NCBI GenBank assembly: GCA_963457665.1
Contig: OY735231.1
Location: forward strand, 38,381,906 to 38,445,905
From: Thysanoteuthis rhombus
Taxonomy: Eukaryota; Mollusca; Cephalopoda; Oegopsida; Thysanoteuthidae
DNA: 64,000 nt
Direction: 5' to 3'
Shown: positions 35,147 through 45,486 of the stretch, one piece after another
Layout of the letters: every line of letters starts with the position of its first letter
How positions within the stretch are numbered: the stretch's first letter is position 1
Program-made: the position numbers and the translations under genes
The notes under the pieces: generated by a model
What the model saw: the letters and a program-made list of their open reading frames with translations, nothing else
The model's database searches: none
What the model was told of the DNA's origin: nothing

Positions 35147-36179
35147 GTGGGGCTTCGCTCGTATGGGTGATGGCCTCACAAACTATACTAAACCAGCCGT
35201 GGTTCTGGGTTAGTAAAAGAAGGCAACAAGTCGGAATTTCGTTTAAATGTTTTATATAGAATATTGATTATCTATATCTCTGGAGACGGGAAATGCCTAT
35301 TTGCAGTTGAAAAGAGAGGAGGCCGATTTTCATCTAAGTCAAACTGACGACTGGTCTCTCATGTCACGAACGGTAGTCTACTGAATGGTAGCAGCGGTTG
35401 ACGGTTACGAAGGACGGCAGCTAACACGAGAGAGACTGGCAGCGGTTCTCTTCTCCAAACCCAGTTTTACTCTGACTCTGTCACAAAAATCCCTCCTATT
35501 TAAGCCCTTGGTATCAACACTGTATTTCTTTGTAATTGACTTCCTTTCTTTCTTTTCCTGTTATCTCAATCCTTCCAGAAAATCCCAAATATTGACCCTC
35601 ATCCATCTCGCGACGCAAGTCCGTCCAAGATCATAAATTAGTCTCCCCCTCTCTCAAGAACTCTGCAAATTACTTTTCTTTCAAAAGCTTTACTCAATCT
35701 CTCAAGACCCCAGACACTGGCCCCATCTGGCCATTGAACCAGGAGGAGAACTTCTCTAAAAGTGCTTGTTTTTGCAACCCAGGAATTTGACAGAACATAT
35801 TAAATTGAGAAAGTGCAGGTGCCTACTCTTAACTGGTGACTTCCGTGCACGTAATACTCAACTTCCTATAGTATCTCGAAAAACACATTAAGCCCTTATC
35901 TGGTCATCAAATCGGGAAGAGAACTTTTTCTAAAAGTACCTGTTTTTGCAACCCAAGGATTTGACATAAGATATTAAATTGAGGAAGTACAGGTGCCCGC
36001 ACTTGGAAGCACATAATTCTCACTTTCCACAGTATCCTCAAAAAACACATTATTCATTTTAACACAGATAACTCCTTTTGTAAGAACCATAGTAATTACT
36101 GGTAATAACCATAGTAATTTTTGGTGACAACCATAGTAATTTTCAGGACACGGGGGACTCCTGGACCCCTAGTGTCACA
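35147..36179. mobile_element. Solo LTR, long form (1033 bp)
   Basis: TGTGGGGC...TGTCACA with perfect TTAG duplications at 35143-35146 and 36180-36183. The left 200 bp closely match the 11247-11618 copy. The interior has a TATTTAAG TATA-like box (about 35500). A roughly 100-bp unit (gagaac.tctaaaagt.c.tgtttttgcaaccca) occurs at 35750-35825 and again at 35915-35995. Short accatagtaatt repeats occur at 36085-36145. No gag-pol adjoins it. Confidence 0.72.
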
Positions 36180-36679
36180 TTAGTACAATTTGCTTTTTCA
36201 AGTTTTTTAATGTACTCACGATGAAACTTTTTTTTATCTACGCACAATGAAAACAGTTTTTTTTTTCTGTTTGTATATATAAAAAAAAGCAAGAAGTGTT
36301 GGTTATCTTTGCAAAGACACAACATGTAGCCATTTTGATATGGGGCATTTTCAGAGCTAAAAGTGGTTAGATGTTCCTTGAAAAATGGCTGTTGGGTAGA
36401 TTTAATTGCCAGGTAACTGTGTAGATTACAATGCCTCTGTATTAACGATAATTTTGAATTTCAGAGGTGACATAAAACCGATAAGAAGCAGAGCCAAAAA
36501 GAATGAAATGTAAAATGAAGTTATTTTCTGACAATCTGGGTGAAATGAAATTTACTTTTCGTGGAAAAGTTTAAATATAATTTTAATCTATTTATCATTA
36601 CCTTCCACAATGACTTAAAGTCAATCAGGTTTCCACTCATAACCTCTGACAACAAAGTTTGAGAAGTATTTATATTCGG

Positions 36680-37110
36680 CGTGTCTATCTATCCATTCGA
36701 TATCTCCGAAAGTAACTTATGAATTTCGATGAAATTTTGTAGAAAGGTAGGTAATGGAGTATATAAGATGTTGTTGAATTTTGGAGCAAATCCAAAATTT
36801 TGGGGGTTTCTGAGAAGTATTATTCCGGGGATTTTTTTTGGGGGGGGTATCATACATTTATGTATACGCTCATAACTGTCCACACGATATCCCCAAAAGT
36901 TCTCAATAAATTTCATGGAGGGGCGGGAAATAAATTACGAAAAATTCAATTCAGGGACAGATTCATGCATGATTATTTCCTGGATGTCATAGTTATATAT
37001 CCAAACATGAAATCTCCAAAGGTTCTCAATGAATTGAATTTCAATTAAATTTTACGGAAGTGTGTACAATAGGCCATGGTATGGAAGAATTGATTAAATT
37101 TTTGGGTGGA
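36680..37110. repeat. Diverged tandem repeat, about 150-160 bp unit
   Basis: Three weak units keyed by atatctcc(g/a/c)aaag-t, ttatgaattt/ctcaat(g/a)aattt and tgaa-tttt. Two open frames across it read repeat sequence. Confidence 0.5.
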
Positions 37111-37329
37111 TGCATGCACAATTGCGTCCCGTAACAATTGCGTAGGCAGAGGTATGCACTCTGATTGCTTTCTAGTTATTAATAAATTTAATTACGATTA
37201 CATGTATTTGCATTAATTTATTTTTTTTAATTAAATGGATTTTATTTTCATTTTCAGACATCATCCATATGTAATATAATATGTCAGTACAAAAATCTGT
37301 ATAGTGTAAAACAATTGTTATCTCAACCT

Positions 37330-37515
37330 TTCTACGTTACATCCTTTGTTGGACATAAACTTTTACCTAGATTTGCCAGACCTCTCAATTGGGGGCATCA
37401 GTGTGCTGATATCTTCTAAGGTTGTCTAAATCATCATTCCATCCTTTTTTTTTTTTTTTTGCCAATCCCAATCTCATACATGATCTCTGGGAATCGACAT
37501 AGTGAGTTGTGATGT
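37330..37515 (-). pseudogene. RTE-like LINE 3' fragment
   Basis: Plus-strand wording gatttgccagacctctca...gggcatcag...atgatctctgggaatcgacatag...gagttgtgatgt parallels 21450-21575 and 34160-34290. A T run interrupts it at 37446-37461. Confidence 0.65.
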
Positions 37516-39190
37516 ATGAAAATAATTCATGAATGGATTACTATTGAAAATAAAATAAAAATGATTTCCTCTCCTGTAACATATTATAATATTTGAAAAT
37601 GTGGAAAAAAAAATGTTATGAGGGTTCAAAACTTTCTTGAAGTGTCTGAATTTTCTAAGCAATTCCAAATATTGTACTATTTGGTCATTAGTGTGATCTC
37701 CACTGACAATGTTTCTTCCATGCCTTCCACATTTCACTGCCTAAAATGAATTTCAGTGCCTAAAAAGAATTTTGCACAGCTACAAAAATTCAGTAAGGCC
37801 TTACAAAGAGAATTGGCCAATTTAAAGGTAAAAAACAAGAAAAAGGCCCAAAGAAAGAGGGTCTAAGAGACAGAAAATAAGGGTGAAGATAATAGAAGCC
37901 TGCAAAGGAAGAGGGGCCCCCTAAAAGCTATATGAAAAGTAGTCCACCTACTGAATTTTTACTACACAATATTGCAAATCACACTGAATGTTGGAAGGGG
38001 CTCCTCAAGAAGCCAAGCTCCTTGTCCGGGCCTTCAAATCTCAGTATGTCACTGCTTTTGAAAGGACTGTCAACTCAACTAGCTTATGGGTTCAGGCTTT
38101 TGAAAGATCTGCCCCTCAGTTATACTTTTGTGATTTGTTGTTTTTATGTTTGTTTTTGGTGAGGGGTCTTCAGGGAGCTAAGCACCCAGGGCCCCTAAAT
38201 CTCCAACTACGCCCATGAGGAGATTTTTTTTTAAAGGAAAATATATTACAGTTGTTCATCGAACAATCTGGCTGCAGTAAACGTATGCAGCAACTGTTAC
38301 AATTTCTTCAAAACACTGAATATTTATAGTGGGAACATTGTTACTAAAACTGGTGAGAATGGTGGGAGAGTTGGGGTTTCTGTCAGAATATGTAGCAGCT
38401 GAGACTCAAATGATACCTCTTTGATTTTTGATGCAACTACACAACTATTCAGGCAGAGACTGCAGCATTCTCCTGATGTTTTGCAAAACACAGTTAATGC
38501 TTCAAGAAGAATGTCGACTCAATAGTTGGTGCACTTTATCACAAAAGAAACAGAAGACCTTTCCATTTTAATGACATTCTTGATATTTGATGTAATGGCA
38601 CATTCTTCGTCAAATAATTTATTTTACTTACTTACACAAGATGGCATACATGTAAATCGTCTCATCTTGTCTGCTGCCTATTCATCTTGTGCAAATCAAT
38701 TTGTTGCCAAGGAAACTGCAAAAGACTTAAGATCAAGTCTGCAATGCTGTTAGTCAGGAATCCCCTACAGACTGGTTTGATATCGACAATACAGCAATAC
38801 CTTGATGAATGAAGGTTTTGATACTGTATGGTCAAGGCATTTCTGAATTAATTAATGTAACTGAGTACAAGCTGAAAAAAAAAAAACACATTACATTATA
38901 AGACCTTGAACAGTACAGAAAATTTGGGAAGAAACTAAGTGCATTAACCAAGGTTTACCTGTAGTCTTATGGTCATCAATAAAGTGTATAAAGTATATCA
39001 AACTTAAAGGATTACTAGATGCATATACCCTTCACTCTATATATTTGATATTGATAAAACTTTTTTTTCCTTACTTAGTGATTTCATTTTTTTATACCTG
39101 TATTTCTTCTTCTGATAAGTTCCTTCTTGTATGATTCAATTGTCATTACAAGACACACAGAAAATCCGGGGAAAATATGGCTCTCGTTCA
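37516..39190. other. Intergenic, nothing recognised
   Basis: 37840-38225 is somewhat richer in G+C and has overlapping plus frames (37932, 37988) without domains. It includes a 'ggggccctgggtgctta' phrase (minus) also echoed near 40240. Confidence 0.4.
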
Positions 39191-39194
39191 GTTT

Positions 39195-39545
39195 ATTTGA
39201 CACAAATTTGACTCATTTCAAAAGATCTTTTCTCTGGTACACAGGGTGATGCTCATTATTTTGATCAAGTTAAAACTATACATTCATTTTGTCTAAAAAA
39301 GAAACAGGTGCAATGTCTGGAAGGTGATCCTATTTCTAAATGGTAATGTTCTCTACATTCACTTGATGTTAAAAACAGCACACAAAAGATATGCCCATTT
39401 TTAAGACTTAAAGTTAATAAATGAATTACATTGCTATTTTTTTGAATTGTTTATATCTGTGGAAATTGGCTGACATCACCCAATGTAGCAGAAAAAAAAG
39501 AGACCCTTTGAAATGAGTCAAATTTGGGTCCAATAAGTTAAACAA
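39195..39545. repeat. Short inverted-repeat element
   Basis: aaatttgactcatttcaaa at about 39206-39224 has its exact inverse at about 39508-39526, with weaker similarity extending outward (ttatttgac and ttattggac). About 350 bp end to end; MITE-like. Confidence 0.5.
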
Positions 39546-39870
39546 ATGTTTCTCTGAATTCTTGAGATGAGGTATTATTATTATTTCTATTATTATTTGG
39601 ACTATCCTCATCTTAGTTGTTTTTCATCTTGGTTGTTTTTCATACAACGTTTCGGCCGTTGTACTCTACGGCTTTCATCAGGTATCATCTGGTAGGTGTG
39701 GGGAAGTAACAAACCGAACCCTTTATTTAACCGACGGGGGTATATTGATCGCACTCCCCTCTTAGCAGTAGTAGTATTTTCAAATTATTGTGTGAGAAGG
39801 CCGTAGAGTACAACAGCCAAAACGTTGTATGAAAAACAACCAAGATGAGGATAGTCCAAATAATAATAGA
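39546..39870. mobile_element. Head-to-head retroelement terminal repeats (Penelope-like), 14-bp target duplication
   Basis: The arms (39583-39676 and 39796-39873) are inverted copies of one sequence containing cgtagagtacaac, gttgtatgaaaaacaacc, aagatgaggatagtcc and aataataatagaaa. The whole is bracketed by an exact 14-bp repeat, aataagttaaacaa, at 39532-39545 and 39871-39884. The left arm carries an extra 17-bp tandem duplication. Variable, fairly long target duplications and inverted partial copies suit Penelope-like retroelements. No RT is present. Confidence 0.55.
39642..39682 (-). ncRNA. Hammerhead-ribozyme-like core (candidate)
   Basis: The minus strand reads CTGATGA, a stem-loop (gccgt...acggc), then CGAAAC and GTTGTATG. 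CTGATGA-stem-GAAAC is the catalytic-core layout of hammerhead ribozymes, reported in Penelope-like element terminal repeats. Two unpaired A residues sit where a G-C closing pair is expected. I cannot place stems I and III or a clear cleavage triplet. The right-hand copy has lost the core. Confidence 0.35.
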
Positions 39871-39884
39871 AATAAGTTAAACAA

Positions 39885-42329
39885 GCTTTAAGTCTATATC
39901 TAAATCTGTAAATTAGAAAGAACAAAGGCTCTTTTGTGACTTATTCACTGCTTTTGCCAGGTGTCATGTGACTCTGAAAGTGAGATAGATATATGGCCTA
40001 CATAAAAGTCATAGGAAAGAGTTTGTTTTTTCTTCAATAAAATAAGCAGTATTTTAATTAAATTCATAGTATTTGCTCTGAGAGACCAAAGATATTGTTA
40101 ATATTTACTTACCCTAGTTTTGCTATCACAAAGCCATAATAACAGGTCACATGTCAAGGATCACTTTCTAGCAAAAGGCTTGTAAAATGACCTTGCTAAA
40201 TATTGCTCTAAGACAGCAGTGTTGGGTCAAGATTTAGTAGGCCCCTGGGCTATAGGTACTGTGAGGCCCCCAGTAATATTTTTAAAGGGAAAAAGACGTT
40301 AAATAAAAATCAAATTTATTTTCATAAGGCTGATAATTGAAAAATAAACATTTGCATGGCTTAATTTTTATTTTAAACAAATTTCTCCAAAAACATCAGT
40401 AAATCGTAAGTTAACTTTGCTTTTAATTACTTTGATGCAAGAAGTCAAAGAAGTTTAAAATGTAATCATGGAGCACATAAAATGCAATATGATCTGCTGT
40501 ATTATGTATACATACTACATATATACAATGTACTGAACCCTTTTTCAAATAGATAACTTAGAGTACTTATACTTTAATTCAGCCTTCATAAATGAAATGA
40601 CTTTTCACTTGAGGTCCCTTCAGTTGGCAGAAGCCCTTTGGCTATGGCCTCTAAAACCCATACCTTAATCCAGGTATCTTTTTAAAATGTCCAATATCTC
40701 ATAAATCTGCATTTCATCACTGTACAGAGGCCAGACAAATCTTCTCTATATCAATCCGATTTTAGTAGTTTTATGGAAATAAAAGGGCCAAGCTTTATTA
40801 TTTTTTATAAGATACTTTTTATTTTCAAAAAGTTCTTGTGATAAAAGTACCAATCAATTCACAAAACAATTTACATCTTTATTCAAAGCAACAACACAGA
40901 CTCAAGTAAAAAGCAAATTCCATTAAATGTTGATTTTTGTGTCATCCATTAATGAAGCAGAAGTTACAAACCAGAGCTGAAAAATAACGATTTTTCTAAT
41001 CATTTAGATTGAAGATTTGAGATACCCTGAATGAACATTACCACACGTACTGAATCTAAGGGAATTAAGTAGGTATCATTCGCTCTACTAGAGAAAAAGA
41101 CCAAAAAAAGACTCTTTCTTTATGGATATTACATATTATTCCTGGAGAAGGCAATTGCATGGACTGACCAGAACATTGTGTTAACATTAAAGAAGGGAAG
41201 AAGAGATTGGATTATCCAGAGAAAAGTTGGAATTAGAGGGTTTCAATTAATGAATGAAGTTGATATGAAGTACTATTGAAAGCTTCTGGGATTTTCTAGA
41301 TCCTTCCGCTGTTTTTTGCTGCTAGTTTTGACACAAATTTCAGTTTCATTTATACTTTAAAATGTTAATACATTTAAAAGACTTCAAAGTATTATATCTC
41401 AGTTTGCTTGTTAATTTGAATCAACAGATATGTAAGTAAGGAGGGAGCTTTTTATCATAATCACAAATAATGTTATTAAATGGTTATTGTCATCAAAATC
41501 AATCATGGCAGAACACTTTATCTAAAATCAATTAAGATTAGATATTATCTCTTTCCAATAATCAAATATTTTTGTTCAGTAAAGTTGTTAATAACAATGA
41601 ATTTAATTACATGCCAATCAATTTATAACAAGAATGTATAGTTTCAATTTTTCCAATATTCTTTGCTTAATATCATCAGCTTGTTATCAACTTCTATAAT
41701 ATGACATATATATATATATATATATTTTTTTTTTTTTTAAATTGTAACATTTGTCATGGGAGATTACTATTAAATGCTAATCAGAGTAGTTTCCCTATTT
41801 TTTAGGGGGCGGGGAAGGGCAAATACATAAAAATCTAGGTCAATTTATTTGAACACACAAAAAAATGCAGAGTAACAATGTTTCTAATATTTTTTAAGTA
41901 CAATCCAATAGTAAAATTATTCCAAAGTTGCTGTCATGTTTCAACAACATGGGTGAACTAGTTGGTATCAAAAAAACCTTGTCCTAAAGTGATTACAATC
42001 AACCAGTTATAATTATTAGCCGTTTCTTTTGCAGCCACTGTAATTGTATATATATATATATATATATATACTTATAGTTTCATCACATTTCATATTGAAT
42101 TAAGCTTGGCTGATTGCCATAGAAAAAAAAAAAAGAAATATAAATATATATATATATATATATAACAAAATTTTACAAATATTCAAAGTGGATTTAAGTT
42201 ACAACAGGTGTTTTTACATACTGAATTTGAAAAATTCATATGACTAATTTACATTAAGGAAAATACACAATTACAATAATTACTATATTTGATGGCATAT
42301 AAGGCACCCATCCCCATTGCAGGGAATAT
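39885..42329. other. AT-rich intergenic
   Basis: TA microsatellites lie at 41704-41726, 42046-42070 and 42144-42164. No gene-like signal. Confidence 0.4.
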
Positions 42330-42790
42330 TGAGAAAAAGCAAGTCTGGCTGCTGTAGGGACTAACTCCCCTCAATTCTTTATTGCATAAAAAAAATTTTA
42401 ATCATAAAAATATATATCTTTTAGCATAAATGTATTCATTTATTAGAATGAAACAAGCCTGTGCATATCAGCAAGATAAATTTTCATATAAGATTTGTCA
42501 GTTTGGCTCAAGCAGTAAGAGAGGCAGCTAGCAATCACTTTGTCATGATTTCAAATCACAGTACAGGAATGTTTATTTTATGGATGTATTTATTTATCAG
42601 AATGATATAAGTGATTACGTATTTCTAATATAATATTTTGTAGATATGTAAGACTTGTCAATTTAGCTCGGTCAGTAAGAAAGCAGTCTACCAATCAATT
42701 GGTCCAGATAAAAATTTTAGGGTACATAAGCACTCAATGTTATTGAATTATGGAACTGCTGTAGGGCAGGAAAGAAAATCTTGGACAGAA
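42330..42790 (+). repeat. tRNA-derived SINE, tandem pair of tRNA-like units
   Basis: The shared order is gcaagtctggctgctg, attagaatgaaacaagcc and agataaatttt. The first tRNA-like unit follows (tttggctcaagcagtaagag ... tgatttcaaatc), then a second at about 42657 (tttagctcggtcagtaagaaag). The same arrangement recurs at 50436-50835 and in part at 58205-58385. Confidence 0.6.
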
Positions 42791-43108
42791 CATGCCACTA
42801 GGAAAATAGGAAAAATCATAATAATAATACTGGCATAATTCACAAGAGACAGAAAAGCAGATTAGCTAATGCTCAACTTTGGGTTCTATTGTAATAGTGG
42901 GTCCAGGGCATAATTTGCATAAAAGACTAAAAGCTATTCCCCTTGCATTATAGTATGAAATTATGATCCAAATTATTGTTTTGTGTCAAGATAAATCTTG
43001 TTTTTTTGTATTTTTTGATGAAATTATTGAGTGTTTCATAGGGATATTTTGTGTATGTCAAGACTCTCAAATAGAAAATTATCTTGCAAGGGGAATAACT
43101 CTCAGTCT

Positions 43109-43114
43109 TTTATT
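43109..43114 (-). promoter_or_regulatory. Polyadenylation signal candidate for the Ldh_2 gene
   Basis: This minus-strand AATAAA is about 320 nt 3' of the TGA. It is plausible by distance only. Confidence 0.25.
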
Positions 43115-43433
43115 CATAATACACCCGGCCCCCACAATTACAAGAGTACCCAACTTTGTATATAAAACTCAGCGGATATTTAGAGAGCCTTTTTTAGAGG
43201 GAAAAAAAATGGCTCTTATATTACTGTATAAATGGTAGTCATGAGATTAGACTTACTTTCCTATCTTTAAATTTAATTGTCTCTACCTGGAATCTTCTAT
43301 TCATTGTATCTTTATCAATTTCATAAAAAAGATCGAACGAATATTCATGCCTGAGCAGATTTTCCAAATATCGTATTTTTCTGGTGAATTTGCTCTACTT
43401 GTAACTGTTTTGAGAGTTTGAAGTGTTCATGAA

Positions 43434-43484
43434 TCAGTTTTTAGTCATCACCCGATCAATTCCAAGTTTGTCTGCCAGATTTTG
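43434..43484 (-). CDS. Ldh_2 gene last exon with stop
   Basis: Encodes [16 protein letters not shown] then TGA, continuing the preceding exon in phase 0. The C-terminal helix length fits the family end. A minus-strand AATAAA lies at 43114-43109, about 320 nt downstream. Confidence 0.85.
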   Translation of the reverse strand, partial: QNLADKLGIDRVMTKN

Positions 43485-45207
43485 CTGAAAGAAAGAAAAA
43501 ACATTTTTTAAGAAACTGTCATTCAAAACTGTCAACAAGGGTTTCTTCAATTTTCAACCTAGTCTGGATAGCCTTACTTGGGTTATGATTAAAAAAAATC
43601 AACCAGAAATCTGGATAAAGGTAAATAGTAGTACAAATTTGATAAATATTTACAATATTTCTTCTCCCTCAAAAAGTAATAGAATAATTGCTTTCAATTT
43701 TATCATGAGAAAAATTACCTGATTTAGCAGTAACACAGTCATGGGTACCCATACTTCATCCTTCTACCACTTTCTCTTCCCACTCAGTTTTTGTCATTGA
43801 GAAAATAGATTGGGTTGAGGGAGAAACCTCTACTTATGCTATCAAGTGTTTTATTCCCTAGAAGTGATAAATGACCAAAAAACACCAAAAATTGTTCAAG
43901 AATTGATTTTATTTTATTACTTATTTTATTAAAAAGATTTTATTACTATAAATTCAATGTATTGAATTATCACTTGTTTTATTAAAAAAAAAGAAATTTC
44001 CTATGACATTTTCTTCAAGCCAGAAACCAAAGTTTGGAATTTTTTTCTAAGATTGTTTTTTCTTATATACTGTTAAGACTTTTATTCCAGTAATCAAAAA
44101 GAATGGGAACGAAATTGACATCAGGGAAAGAGGAAGAGGGGAAACACTTACTGCAAATTCAATTTGGTTTGGATGGTAGGGAATACCACCCAATTCAACA
44201 CATTTTTCTTCGTGTTTTCTTTCAGGGTCACCTGGAACCATCACTGGGGGTTGGCCTTCAACCTAGGAGTAAAAGGAACATAATAATCATTTAAAGTGAT
44301 CATCCTCAACATTTTGAGATTGGCTATTCATTGTTTTTCAATCAAAGTTCAAGTTCTAAAGTTAAAATGAATAGTTTTTTTGAAAGTTGAATTGAACGAA
44401 AAATTATTTTCAAAAAATATAACCAATTTTTTTTTTCAATGTAATCTACTTCAAAAGTGACAATTCTATCTTTTTTTAATTCTAAGAAAAAAAGACCTAA
44501 TATTCAGAAAAAAAATTTTTTCCCAAATAAAATTCCAAGTTTTTTTTTGTTGAATAAAAATAGGAATCCATGGATAGAGTCAATGATCATTCATGTCATC
44601 TGTTTTTGCACATAATTGATCATCATTACTCACAACAGGCTGGATCAAACACCAATGCTGAGCTTGGGTTATTCATAAGTTCTGACATTTATATCAATGA
44701 ATCAAAGTATCCAGACTCTGCCCAGTCCCAACTATTCATAGTGGATTTATTTTTATCATGGCCTTATGGTTCAAACCAGGCTGGTAGTATTTTCATCATG
44801 GAAACTTAATTTTATCATCATCACCATTTAATTTATGAGGTAAAAAGAGGCATATATGAAGGTGGTGATTCATAATTTCCCTCTAAATGCTAGTTTTATT
44901 TTAAAATCAGAACTTATCAGCACAATACTGAAAATACATACCATGAAGGTTTGAAATTCATGAAACAGTTCGATCGAAAGAGGGCATTTTTGTAATCTTA
45001 TAAATACATAAGCTCATCAAAAAAGGGGGGGGGGACTCAAAAACCAAGGGAAGCAACTGCAATAACCTAATGTAAGGGAAGTAACTTATCCAAACTTTGT
45101 AACAAGTTGGATGTGACAAGCAAGGTATTATGAGATATTACTGGGGCGTACTGAGTTAGTAGTAATGATGTTTCAGCTCCGATACCATATGTTTGGAGCA
45201 TCACTGT

Positions 45208-45276
<69 letters not shown>

Positions 45277-45430
45277 TATATATATAGATATATATATATA
45301 TATATATCCCCATTTTTTTTATTGTTTATTCTCTTTACATTGTCTAAGCCAAAAGATATTTTCTCTGTAACAATAGAAACTCATTTTAAATGAGAGTTTC
45401 AATATAATATAATACCATTTATAATCATAC

Positions 45431-45486
<56 letters not shown>

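Noticed and set aside
36689-37048. Two opposing open frames of 75-82 residues
   Set aside because: They lie in a diverged tandem repeat and show no motif.
37932-38218. Overlapping plus-strand frames of 76 residues
   Set aside because: No domain, no splice sites, and two frames open over the same bases.
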